From Pseudomonadota bacterium (lineage in GTDB: Bacteria > Pseudomonadota > Alphaproteobacteria > Rickettsiales > UBA3002), in the NCBI GenBank assembly GCA_040384265.1, contig JAZKJM010000002.1, positions 1 through 64,000 of the forward strand: DNA of 64,000 bases. The letters run 5' to 3'. Positions 45,802-54,709 of this stretch are shown here, in pieces (the stretch's first letter is position 1; every line of letters starts with the position of its first letter). The notes beneath the pieces are model-generated. The model made no database searches and was not told the DNA's origin. It saw only the letters and a list, made by a program, of their open reading frames with translations. A program made the position numbers and the translations under genes.

Positions 45802-46701
45802 ATGCAAACGCACAGCCCTGAAGATCTCCGCCGCGGCTATCTCTGTGCTGCGGTTGTTGTCACCATCTGGACCGGGTTCATCCTCGTCTCACGCATGGGC
45901 GGCAAAAGCAGCCTCACCCCCTATGACCTGATCGCGCTGCGTTACGGCGTTGCCGCTATCGCCATTTTACCATTCTGGTGGCACCACCGTACCAACCTGC
46001 TGGAATGGCGCAAGCTGGCGCTGGCGCTTGTCGGCGCGCTGGGGTTCACACTGTTCGCCTTCAACGGCTTCCGCCATGCCCCGGCCAACCATGCGGCGAT
46101 TTTGCTGCAGGGGTTCCTGCCCTTCACCGTCTCGGTGATGGCCTATTTCATTCTCGATGAGCGGCCCACCCGGCGGCGGCTGGCGGGCCTTGGCCTTGTC
46201 GCGCTCGGCGTCAGCAGCATTGCACTGGAAAGCTTTGGCAGCAGCGGCCTGACCGTGCTGGGCGATGGCATGCTGGTCGGCGCGTCGCTGTGCTGGGCGC
46301 TTTACACCGTGCTGCTGCGCCGCTGGAACATGCCGCCGATGGATGCGACCATCGCCGTCACCTTGATTTCAACCGTGCTATACCTGCCGATTTACCTGCT
46401 GCTTCTGCCCAAAAACATCGCCGCCACGCCGCTGATGGATTGCGTCGGCTTTGCGCTGTATCAGGGCGTCATCGTCGCCGTGGTGCAGATGATTTTCTAT
46501 ACGAAAAGCGTCGCCCTGCTCGGCGCCTCGCGGCTGGCCATGGTCGCTAGCATCGTGCCGGTGCTGGCATCGCTGGGGGCTGTCCCACTGCTCGGCGAAC
46601 CGCTGACCCTGCCGATTGCTGTCGGTCTGGTGTTCACGGTGCTAGGTGCATGGGTCGGCAACAGCCGAGGCGCAACGCGCCCGATACCGTCCGCATCCTA
46701 A
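45802..46701 (+). CDS. EamA/DMT-superfamily transporter
   Basis: A 299-residue membrane protein with about ten helices in two EamA repeats (about 15-140 and 150-285). LQGFLPFTVSVMAYFILDER marks the end of repeat 1 and SIVPVLASLGAVPLLGEPLT the end of repeat 2. These permeases export amino acids or other metabolites; the substrate is unknown. It starts six bases after the phosphatase gene stop. Confidence 0.88.
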   Translation: MQTHSPEDLRRGYLCAAVVVTIWTGFILVSRMGGKSSLTPYDLIALRYGVAAIAILPFWWHHRTNLLEWRKLALALVGALGFTLFAFNGFRHAPANHAAILLQGFLPFTVSVMAYFILDERPTRRRLAGLGLVALGVSSIALESFGSSGLTVLGDGMLVGASLCWALYTVLLRRWNMPPMDATIAVTLISTVLYLPIYLLLLPKNIAATPLMDCVGFALYQGVIVAVVQMIFYTKSVALLGASRLAMVASIVPVLASLGAVPLLGEPLTLPIAVGLVFTVLGAWVGNSRGATRPIPSAS

Positions 46702-46766
46702 GATTCAAAGAAATCGCACACAAAACCGTGAGCCGGGCGAACCAGCCATGAGCCCGCGAGAGCGGC

Positions 46767-46798
46767 GCTTCAGGTTCGTCAGTAGACGAACCTGAAGC
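46767..46798. terminator. Bidirectional hairpin between EamA transporter and efp
   Basis: Arms GCTTCAGGTTCGTC (46767-46780) and GACGAACCTGAAGC (46785-46798) are perfect, with a 4-base loop. The hairpin lies between convergent genes. There is no T-run, so it may be a stabilising hairpin rather than an intrinsic terminator. Confidence 0.65.
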
Positions 46799-46808
46799 AA
46801 CCAACGCT

Positions 46809-47372
46809 CTACTTCGCGCGTTCGACGTAAGTCAGCTCGTTGGTGTTGACCACGATCCGGTCGCCCATGCCGATGAATGGCGGCACCATCACGCGCACGC
46901 CGTTTTCGAGCTTGGCGGGCTTGTAGGACGAGGATGCAGTCTGGCCTTTCACTACGGGATCGGCCTCGACGATTTCGAGGATCACCTGGTCGGGCAGTTT
47001 GACGCCGATCGGGTTGGCTTCATGCATTTCCACCTGCACCACCATGCCGTCCTGCAGGAAGGCAGCGCGGTCGCCGAGGAAATCGGCCTGCATGATGATC
47101 TGCTCGTAATTTTCCTGATCCATGAAGGTCAGCGTGTCGCCTTCGCGGTAGAGATACTGGAAGTCGCGCTGGTCGAGCGTCACGCGCTCCATCGCCTCAT
47201 CCGGGCGCAGGCGCAGGCCACGCTTGTTACCGCTCTTGATGTCTTTCATCTCGACCTGGTTGAACGAGCGCAGGTTGCCCGGCGTGCGGATTTCATGGCT
47301 CGTCACCATCCACAATTTGCCTTCGAACTCAAGCACCATACCGGCGCGGACGGTCGATCCATCAATACGCAT
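46809..47372 (-). CDS. efp: Translation elongation factor P
   Basis: A 187-residue EF-P that rescues ribosomes stalled at proline stretches. It has the three OB-like domains; RAGMVLEFEGKLWMVTS and the C-terminal GDRIVVNTNELTYVERAK are clear. The domain I loop reads TPGNLRSF, so Asn stands at the place of the usually modified Lys34 (PGKG in E. coli) and an Arg lies two residues later. The usual beta-lysyl-lysine modification is therefore not possible. The start is the second of two ATGs, six bases from a GGAG box. A genome carrying very Pro-rich proteins, as here, would depend on EF-P. Confidence 0.94.
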   Translation of the reverse strand: MRIDGSTVRAGMVLEFEGKLWMVTSHEIRTPGNLRSFNQVEMKDIKSGNKRGLRLRPDEAMERVTLDQRDFQYLYREGDTLTFMDQENYEQIIMQADFLGDRAAFLQDGMVVQVEMHEANPIGVKLPDQVILEIVEADPVVKGQTASSSYKPAKLENGVRVMVPPFIGMGDRIVVNTNELTYVERAK

Positions 47373-47581
47373 CATTCACTCCATCGTTACGCATGTGAGC
47401 CGCCCACCTAGCAAGGCACGCGGCAAGATGCAAGCAAATGCGTGACCGTACGCCGCGCTTTCGCGGTTGCGAAGGCCGCGTGCCGCAGTATAATACGGGG
47501 CATGACGGAGAGCAATTTTACGGCATCAATAGAACCTTAATCTTCTACGTGTTAGAATGGGTTCTCACTATTGGGGGCTAT

Positions 47582-47968
47582 ATGCAAAATAAAGGGCAGC
47601 AAACCACAGATGTTGGTAATGCAGAAGTAACGGTAACACGGCATGTTAATGAGAGTATTGTAGTCCGTGTTGACCCTCAAAAAGATACTAAAATCAACGG
47701 TTATGGGCAAGTGGTGCCGGGCACCGATAAGGACGATAAAACGCTCGCCATTTCGCACGATGGCACAGTTAAATCAAACGGTCGTGTGCTGAATGCTGAG
47801 GCGCTAAAAAAAGCCGGAATTAATGTGGATCAGGTAACGCAGCTTGGTCGAACACTAAGCGAGCAGACCAAACTTAGCCCCGCCGATATGAAAACGCTTG
47901 GGCAATTGGCCCAACAAGCAAGCAATCTGGCAGATAAAGACCCATTGGTAGTGGTACCAAACAGGTAA
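47582..47968 (+). CDS. Hypothetical protein
   Basis: A 128-residue hydrophilic protein, AT-richer than the flanking genes. It has VTVTRHVNESIVVRVDPQKD (about 17-36), a DGTVKSNGRVLNAEALKKAG stretch and a C-terminal helix with Gln/Asn-rich parts (LGQLAQQASNLADKDP). No signal peptide or domain is recognised. The ATG at 47582 follows TTGGGGGC. The frame is open upstream to 47438, but that part looks non-coding. Confidence 0.55.
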   Translation: MQNKGQQTTDVGNAEVTVTRHVNESIVVRVDPQKDTKINGYGQVVPGTDKDDKTLAISHDGTVKSNGRVLNAEALKKAGINVDQVTQLGRTLSEQTKLSPADMKTLGQLAQQASNLADKDPLVVVPNR

Positions 47969-48104
47969 TATATCGACCGCCATTTGTTTGGTCGAAGGCG
48001 CTTTCATGCCTTGATCTTAGCCCGCCCGATAGTATAGCCATTGATATAGAATACCAAGGGGCGCCGATGAAACATATCGCCAGAACAGTGATGAACGACC
48101 GGAC

Positions 48105-48656
48105 ATGACCGATACCGCCATTTCCTCCGCCCCCACCATCCGCGTTGCCGGCCGCAGCTGCGGGGATTGCGCTATGTGCTGCAAAATTCCCATCATCCCG
48201 GAGCTGGATAAGCCTTACAACACGTGGTGCACCCATTGCAGCAACCACACCAACTGCAGCATTTACGACACCCGCCCGCAGCGCTGCCGGGATTTTTTCT
48301 GCCATTTCATGACCAGCACGCTGAGCGAGGAATGGCGCCCGAGCAAATGCCGCCTGATTGTCACCGCCCACCCCGACCGGGTGCTGGTGATGGTCGATCC
48401 CGCCCGCCCGGATGCCTGGCGCAAGGAGCCGTATTTCTCCAACATCACCCACTGGTCTACCCAGACTTCGGTGTATGTCATGCTCGGCGCGGTGACCTAC
48501 GCCGTGTTCCCCGACCATGTCGATGCGCTGGGCGAGGTGACGGACGACCACCATATTATGGTGCTGGAAGAACCGGGTCCGCATGGCCCACGCAAACGCG
48601 CAGTGCGCATCCTCAAATCCGAGGCCCCGGCGCATTTACCCCGTCCCACCACCTAA
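48105..48656 (+). CDS. YkgJ-like Cys-cluster protein (first of a tandem pair)
   Basis: A 183-residue zinc/iron-chelating (CxxCxxCC) protein. The cluster RSCGDCAMCCKI (about 17-28) is followed by CTHCSNHTNCSIYDTRP and CRDFFC. The second half has a fold with VMLGAVTYAVFPDHVD. Proteins of this type bind a metal or Fe-S centre; the function is unknown. Its partner begins 15 bases after its stop. Confidence 0.85.
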   Translation: MTDTAISSAPTIRVAGRSCGDCAMCCKIPIIPELDKPYNTWCTHCSNHTNCSIYDTRPQRCRDFFCHFMTSTLSEEWRPSKCRLIVTAHPDRVLVMVDPARPDAWRKEPYFSNITHWSTQTSVYVMLGAVTYAVFPDHVDALGEVTDDHHIMVLEEPGPHGPRKRAVRILKSEAPAHLPRPTT

Positions 48657-48671
48657 CCCAAGGCACGGCGC

Positions 48672-49202
48672 ATGAGCGAACCCTCCCCCACCGTCCCCGG
48701 CCGCAGCTGCGGCGATTGCGCCCTGTGCTGCAAAATCCTTGAAATCAAGGCGCTCGATAAACCGCGCGATGTCTGGTGCAGCCACTGCTCCACCCGCCAG
48801 AAATGCGATATTTACCTCGACCGCCCGCAAACCTGCCGCAATTATAACTGCGGCTACATGACCCAACCCTGGATCGGCGAGGAATGGTATCCGCGCAATG
48901 CGCGCATGATGATCAGCTTCGGCGCGGATGGGCAGCATATGTTCGTGCAGGTAGACCCGACGCGCGCGGATGCGTGGCGGCGCGAGCCCTACCTCTCGCA
49001 ACTACGCCAATGGGCGCGGCTCAACAACCCACGCGGCCAGCAGGTGATTGTCTCGCTCAACGGCCGCTATATCGTGGTGTTCCCCGACCGCGAGGTCGAT
49101 CTGGGCCCCATTGGCGACGATGAAACGGTGACGTTCACCGTCACCCAAACACCCACCGGGCCGGTGACACAGGCACAGAAGGTAAAAATCGCGCAGAGCT
49201 AG
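48672..49202 (+). CDS. YkgJ-like Cys-cluster protein (second of a tandem pair)
   Basis: A 176-residue paralogue of the preceding protein with the same Cys arrangement: RSCGDCALCCKI, CSHCSTRQKCDIYLDRP and CRNYNCGYM. The C-terminal half (VIVSLNGRYIVVFPDREVDL) aligns with the first copy in layout but differs in detail. The two genes are probably co-transcribed and may work as a heterodimer or on different substrates. Confidence 0.85.
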   Translation: MSEPSPTVPGRSCGDCALCCKILEIKALDKPRDVWCSHCSTRQKCDIYLDRPQTCRNYNCGYMTQPWIGEEWYPRNARMMISFGADGQHMFVQVDPTRADAWRREPYLSQLRQWARLNNPRGQQVIVSLNGRYIVVFPDREVDLGPIGDDETVTFTVTQTPTGPVTQAQKVKIAQS

Positions 49203-49228
49203 CGTTTTATTGATTAAACCACCCCACC

Positions 49229-49303
49229 TGTCACCCCGTCGAACGACGGGGTCCATCTTCACCACCCAAGACAGGTAGACCCCGTCATGCGACGGGGTGA
49301 CAA
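49229..49303. repeat. GTCACCCCGTCG...ACGGGGTGACA palindromic element
   Basis: A near-identical copy of the element at 23812-23886. It lies between the convergent YkgJ-like and thiE genes, where the double hairpin could act as a transcription barrier. Confidence 0.85.
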
Positions 49304-49329
49304 CCTGAATCTGACTCAGTCAAGATGCC

Positions 49330-50316
<987 letters not shown>

Positions 50317-50319
50317 TAA

Positions 50320-50353
50320 AAAAGGCATGAAACAACCGTTTCATGCCTTTTTC
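50320..50353 (+). terminator. Intrinsic terminator of the small [12 protein letters not shown] gene
   Basis: The stem AAAAGGCATGAAAC / GTTTCATGCCTTTT has a 4-base loop and a T-run, immediately after the stop codon. It is symmetrical and may work in both directions. Confidence 0.9.
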
Positions 50354-50473
50354 TTGGCTGGAATGCACGCACGATGCATCCCACTACTTGTCATCCAATT
50401 GTCATACTTGAAAATGGCGCTGGTGTTATAATGTATCCATCATATTAATCAAAATAACACCGTGGGTAGCATA

Positions 50474-50926
50474 ATGGAACCGATGAAACCGAATCATGCG
50501 CAAGAGTATCAAGGCCCGGGCAAAATGTGGTCGGCCTTTGGCGGCTGGGGCGTTGGCGGCCTGATTGGCGGGCTGGCCACGCTGCCATTCCGGTGGAACT
50601 CGATTAAGTCCATCTTTAAGGGCGAAATCGTCAAATCTACTGGGCTTTGGGTTGGCTCCAGCCTGCTGGTTTTAGCCAGTTCTACGGTCGGTGCTATTGT
50701 CGGCTGGAACAAAGGGAAAAACGGGCAGCAGCAATTCGAAAACACCCAAGCACAACTGGCCAATGCCGAGAATGAAAACACCCAACTGAAGCAAGTGATC
50801 GGCACTCAGGCGCAAACCCAAAAACGCTTCAGCGACACTGTGACCTCGCGCAGCGAACAAGGCAGCCATGCCGCTGCTGCAGAAGCCGATAAACAACAAG
50901 CAAGCGTCACTACCCCGACGCTATAA
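50474..50926 (+). CDS. Hypothetical membrane protein with coiled-coil tail
   Basis: A 150-residue protein. Two hydrophobic segments, GGWGVGGLIGGLATLPF and GLWVGSSLLVLASSTVGAIVGW, precede a soluble Gln/Asn-rich helix (ENTQAQLANAENENTQLKQV) likely to form a coiled coil. I do not recognise a family. The ATG at 50474 is used; a GTG at 50462 adds four residues. A strong terminator follows, shared with the convergent aldolase gene. Confidence 0.65.
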   Translation: MEPMKPNHAQEYQGPGKMWSAFGGWGVGGLIGGLATLPFRWNSIKSIFKGEIVKSTGLWVGSSLLVLASSTVGAIVGWNKGKNGQQQFENTQAQLANAENENTQLKQVIGTQAQTQKRFSDTVTSRSEQGSHAAAAEADKQQASVTTPTL

Positions 50927-50942
50927 ACTTAATCCACATGCA

Positions 50943-50980
50943 TAAAAAGGGTATGAAGCAAACGCTTCATACCCTTTTTA
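50943..50980. terminator. Bidirectional intrinsic terminator
   Basis: The stem TAAAAAGGGTATGAAGC / GCTTCATACCCTTTTTA has loop AAAC. A- and T-tracts on both sides serve the hypothetical gene on the plus strand and the aldolase gene on the minus strand. Confidence 0.9.
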
Positions 50981-50999
50981 GTGACACGGTCGCCGCCGC

Positions 51000-51929
51000 T
51001 TATTTGGCGGCTTTGTAGATCCCGACAATGTCGTTCAGCAGGCTCAGCGCTTCGTCGCGCGGGCGTTGGAAGGCGTTGCGGCCCATGATCGAGCCATCCG
51101 CACCGCCGGCGGCAATCTCTTGCACCTCGGCCAGCACTTCGGCAGTGGATTTCGCGCCGCCGCCGGAGAAAATGACCAAGCGACGGCCACCGAAGGTGGT
51201 CTGTTTGATATGTGCGATGCGCTCGGCGAGCGTGCCAATTGCAATTTTTTCTTTCTCGTAAACCTTCTTCGCTTCGGCCTGCTCAATGAACGCGGTCGGC
51301 GGTTTCACCTTGATGATATGCGCGCCGAGCAACGCCGCCATATGCGCCGCATAGGCCGTGATGTCGATCGCGGTTTCGCCGTCTTTGCTGAGGCCTGCGC
51401 CGCGCGGGTAGCTCCAGATCACCACCGCCATGCCGAGCGCTTTGGCTTCCGCCGCCATTTCGCGGATTTCTTCCATTTGCTCATATGCCTGATGGCTGCC
51501 GGGATAAATCGTGAAGCCAATCGCCGCGCAACCAAGGCGCAGCGCGTCACCCACCGTTGCGGTGACGGCCTGATCGGGCGCAGCGTCCTTGGCGACCAGC
51601 GAGTTGTTGCTGTTCACTTTCAGGATCAGCGGGATCGCCCCGGCAAAGGTGTCGGCACCCGCTTCCAGCATGCCCAGCGGCGCGGCGTAGGCGTTCAGCC
51701 CCGCATCGATCGCCAGTTTAAAATGATAGTGCGGGTCATAGGCCGAAGGATTCACCGCGAAGCTGCGCGCCGGGCCGTGCTCGAAGCCCTGATCGACCGG
51801 CAGGATCACCATGCGGCCGCTGCCGCCCAATTTGCCATGCATCAGCATGCGGGCAATGTTGCCCTTGGTGCCGGGATTGTCGGATTCATACCAGGAGAGA
51901 ATTTCTTTAACCTTGCGGGTAAGTGCCAT
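51000..51929 (-). CDS. Class I fructose-bisphosphate aldolase (DhnA type)
   Basis: A 309-residue aldolase of the DhnA/FbaB class. Features are VILPVDQGFEHGPARSFAVN (about 40-60), VVIWSYPRGAG (about 165) and the Schiff-base Lys region AHIIKVKPP (about 200), then RLVIFSGGGAKS (about 250). It cleaves fructose 1,6-bisphosphate into two triose phosphates. It lies next to pgk, gap and tkt, all on the minus strand. The start at 51929 (MALTRK) is chosen over an upstream extension without a ribosome-binding site. Confidence 0.94.
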   Translation of the reverse strand: MALTRKVKEILSWYESDNPGTKGNIARMLMHGKLGGSGRMVILPVDQGFEHGPARSFAVNPSAYDPHYHFKLAIDAGLNAYAAPLGMLEAGADTFAGAIPLILKVNSNNSLVAKDAAPDQAVTATVGDALRLGCAAIGFTIYPGSHQAYEQMEEIREMAAEAKALGMAVVIWSYPRGAGLSKDGETAIDITAYAAHMAALLGAHIIKVKPPTAFIEQAEAKKVYEKEKIAIGTLAERIAHIKQTTFGGRRLVIFSGGGAKSTAEVLAEVQEIAAGGADGSIMGRNAFQRPRDEALSLLNDIVGIYKAAK

Positions 51930-51985
51930 ATGCGTGTGCCTCATGCGGGTGATGAAGGCCGGTTTAAGCATATTGCGCCGATGCG

Positions 51986-52303
51986 TCAAGCGTTTGGATA
52001 ACGCGCCAGCACCTGTGCATCCACCGTTGCCGCTGCCGCGCGCAGCTGGGCCAGCATGGACTCGCTGGTCTCGCAGATAATGCTGCTAAACCCCAGCCGC
52101 AGCGCATCATGGGCGATGGCCGGGTCATCACCACAACACAGAGTGAAGGTGAATGCTTGCGGGAATTCGGCGCGCAACGCCGCCACCAAGGCGCGGTAAT
52201 AATTCACGCCCGCATGGCAGGCGGCAAAGGGGGAGGAAACCAACGCGCTTGCGCCCGCAGCCAGCGCCGCGCGCGCATCCTCAAGCCCGTGCGCGCGCTG
52301 CAT
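51986..52303 (-). CDS. Hypothetical protein between aldolase and pgk
   Basis: A 105-residue protein overlapping the pgk 3' end by 23 bases. The sequence has alternating hydrophobic strands and helices (AAGASALVSSPFAACHAGVN; LRLGFSSIICETSESMLAQL) that resemble part of a TIM-like or PRA-barrel domain, but I cannot name a family. The overlap with pgk and the codon pattern suggest a real, translationally coupled gene. It could also be the remnant of a larger protein. Confidence 0.5.
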   Translation of the reverse strand: MQRAHGLEDARAALAAGASALVSSPFAACHAGVNYYRALVAALRAEFPQAFTFTLCCGDDPAIAHDALRLGFSSIICETSESMLAQLRAAAATVDAQVLARYPNA

Positions 52304-53507
52304 CGGTCGCCTGGGTGAGCAGCGCTTCGATGCCCGGCAGCGACTTGCCCTCCAGCCATTCGAGGAACGCGCCGCCCGCGGTCGAGAGGTAGCTCAGCTC
52401 GTTGGACAACCCGGCATGCGCCAGTGCTGCCACCGTGTCACCACCACCGGCAACCGAATGCAACTGCCCACGCCGCGAGGCCGCTGCCACCATCCGCGCG
52501 ATCTGCACCGTGGTCGCATCGAACGGTGCGGTCTCGAACGCGCCGACCGGGCCATTCCACACCAGCGTTTTGCTAGCGGAAATCACTTCCTGCAGCGCCA
52601 GCAGCGAGCGTGGGCCCACATCGAGGATCATCCCATCCGCCGGAATATCATGCACATCGCATACGACCGAGGCCGCATGCGCTTTGAATTTTTTGGCCAC
52701 CACCGCGTCGCTTGGCAGCAGGATGCGGCATTGCTGGCCTTCCGCCTGTTTCAAAATCGCGCGCGCGGTCGGTGCCATCTCGGCCTCGCACAGCGAGGTG
52801 CCGATCTGGATGCCTTGCGCGTACAGGAACGTATTCGCCATCGCCCCGCCGATCACCAGCGTATCGACCTTGGCCAGCAGGTTGCTCAGCAACTCCAGCT
52901 TGGTCGACACTTTCGAGCCGCCGACAATCGCCGTCAACGGGCGCGCCGGGTCGGCCAGCACGCTCGACAGGGCGTGCACCTCCTCCTCCATCAACCGGCC
53001 AGCGGCGGCGGGCAGATAGGGGTTGAGCCCGACAATCGACGCATGGGCGCGGTGCGAGCAGGAGAAGGCGTCGTTCACATACACATCGCCAAGCGTGGCC
53101 ATGGCCTGGCCGAAGGCGGCATCGTTGGCCTCCTCCTCGGCGTGGAAGCGCAGGTTTTCCATCAAAATCACATCCCCGGCCTCGGCCCCTTCGACCGCTA
53201 GCCGCGCCGTGCTGCCGACGCAATCGGGCGAGAATTTCACCGGCCGGTCCCACAGGGCGGCCGACAGCGCATCCACCAGCGGCGCCAGCGAGAGGCCGGG
53301 GTCAAACCCCTTCGGGCGGCCCAGATGCGAGAGAATCACCACCTTGGCGTGGCGCTCCATCAAATATTGCAAGGTCGGAACGATCCGCGTGATCCGCGTG
53401 GCATCCGTCACCCGACCGGCCTGCATCGGCACGTTCAAATCCACCCGTACCAGCACGGTTTTTCCAGTAACATCAATGGATTCAAGGGTCGGCAGGGCGA
53501 TGGTCAT
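52281..53507 (-). CDS. pgk: Phosphoglycerate kinase
   Basis: A 408-residue glycolytic kinase. Family motifs are VLVRVDLNVPM (about 17), LSHLGRPKG (about 60), GGSKVSTKLE (about 205) and the C-terminal nucleotide-binding VAGGGDTVAALAHAG. It interconverts 1,3-bisphosphoglycerate and 3-phosphoglycerate with ATP synthesis. The start is MTIALPT at 53507. A copy of its 5' end lies downstream of the adjacent hypothetical gene as a pseudogene (54485-54630). Confidence 0.97.
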   Translation of the reverse strand: MTIALPTLESIDVTGKTVLVRVDLNVPMQAGRVTDATRITRIVPTLQYLMERHAKVVILSHLGRPKGFDPGLSLAPLVDALSAALWDRPVKFSPDCVGSTARLAVEGAEAGDVILMENLRFHAEEEANDAAFGQAMATLGDVYVNDAFSCSHRAHASIVGLNPYLPAAAGRLMEEEVHALSSVLADPARPLTAIVGGSKVSTKLELLSNLLAKVDTLVIGGAMANTFLYAQGIQIGTSLCEAEMAPTARAILKQAEGQQCRILLPSDAVVAKKFKAHAASVVCDVHDIPADGMILDVGPRSLLALQEVISASKTLVWNGPVGAFETAPFDATTVQIARMVAAASRRGQLHSVAGGGDTVAALAHAGLSNELSYLSTAGGAFLEWLEGKSLPGIEALLTQATDAARARA

Positions 53508-53596
53508 CAATTTCACCAAATTGTCACACTTTGTTAACCCCGCCGCTTGTATTATAGGCCCGTAACGAATGCAAGCACAGGGGATTAGAGGGCACT

Positions 53597-54472
53597 ATGG
53601 ACGAGAAAACACAGGACACAGCACCAGCCGAAGTCAATCCGTATGCGCCGTACGATCGCGCTTCAGTAGAGATGTCACACTGGATGCATGGCGGCCGCAC
53701 CGAAAAACCAGCGAACAATACGGCACAAGAGGAGCAACCCGCAGCGTCACCCGCTCCGGTTATTCCACCTAAACCACGCATATTCGCTCGTTTCGACAAG
53801 AACCTGCGGCAACTGGAAAAGCATGTCACCACGCTGGGCGGCGCAATCGAAACCCCGCTGCAGCTTAGCGATAAAACCCGATCCGCGCTTGAAGGCTACC
53901 TGATTGCCGTTGCCTCCGGCGAAGCGTTTGCCCAAGTTGAAATAGAGCGCGCCCCTCTGGCTGCTATACAACGGGGAGAACAAATGGATGCCGCCAAGCT
54001 GGGAGTCGGCCTGGTAACAACCGATTATTCTCGGGCGGTACAAAATAGCTTTAAACATACGCTAACCAAACGCCTTGAGGCCCTTGCCCGCGACATCGTA
54101 AAAGAAAATAGTGTCAACGACATCAAAAAAGGGAATAGCGGCGAACAAATCATAGCAGAAAAATTGACAAAAACCTTGCTGGCGCTTGATGATAGAATCC
54201 CTCAACTGCGCGGGCTAAAATCGATACAAGCGGAGCTCAAAGTGCAGCTGGATGCGCTGCAGAACGAGGGGACAACTGACAGCCTGGATGCGGAGGATGT
54301 GGCCAACACACGGGCGTACATGGCCGCCCACCCCGACGAGCCGTTGATCGAGCACTACAGCGCGATGCTGGAGAAAAGCAGCGCGTGGTTGAAAGACGAT
54401 AAAGCGAGGCACAAATCCTGGGTGAAACGTGGCGAGGACGCCCCCCGCACGAGCACCCCGACGCCCGGCTAG
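53597..54472 (+). CDS. Hypothetical protein, first copy of a duplicated gene
   Basis: A 291-residue soluble protein without a recognised family. It starts MDEKTQDTAPAE, continues with a Pro-rich linker, then a domain with LSDKTRSALEGYLIAVASGE (about 95-115) and a helical C-terminal half (LDALQNEGTTDSLDAEDVAN). Its paralogue at 54710 has the same start and the same SDKTRS...GYLIAVASG motif. The ATG follows GGGATTAGAGGGCACT. It is divergent from pgk, and its upstream region is shared with the duplicate. Confidence 0.65.
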   Translation: MDEKTQDTAPAEVNPYAPYDRASVEMSHWMHGGRTEKPANNTAQEEQPAASPAPVIPPKPRIFARFDKNLRQLEKHVTTLGGAIETPLQLSDKTRSALEGYLIAVASGEAFAQVEIERAPLAAIQRGEQMDAAKLGVGLVTTDYSRAVQNSFKHTLTKRLEALARDIVKENSVNDIKKGNSGEQIIAEKLTKTLLALDDRIPQLRGLKSIQAELKVQLDALQNEGTTDSLDAEDVANTRAYMAAHPDEPLIEHYSAMLEKSSAWLKDDKARHKSWVKRGEDAPRTSTPTPG

Positions 54473-54484
54473 GGCTTACGCGCT

Positions 54485-54630
54485 CAGATGCGAGAGAACC
54501 ACCACCTTGGCGTGGCGCCCCATCAAATAGTGCAAGGCCGGCACGTTCAAATCCACTCACACAAGCAGGTTCTTTCTAGTAATATCAATTGATTCAAGAG
54601 GCGGCAGGACGAGGATTATCAATTTCCCCC
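54485..54630 (-). pseudogene. Truncated copy of the pgk 5' end
   Basis: These bases match the first 130-190 bases of pgk and its upstream region (53322-53515). For example CAGATGCGAGAGAA, CCACCTTGGCGTGGCG and GGCACGTTCAAATCCAC recur. There are many substitutions and an internal deletion of about 48 bases. It has no open frame and arises from tandem duplication of the pgk-hypothetical junction. Confidence 0.85.
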
Positions 54631-54709
54631 AATTGTCACACCCAGTTAACCATGCCGCTTGTATTATAGGCCCATAACAAATGTAAACACAGGAGATTTA
54701 GAGAACACT

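Noticed and set aside
47874-48635. 253-codon minus-strand frame opposite the first YkgJ-like gene
   Set aside because: It is the shadow of the Cys-cluster gene, which has a clear CxxCxxCC pattern on the plus strand.
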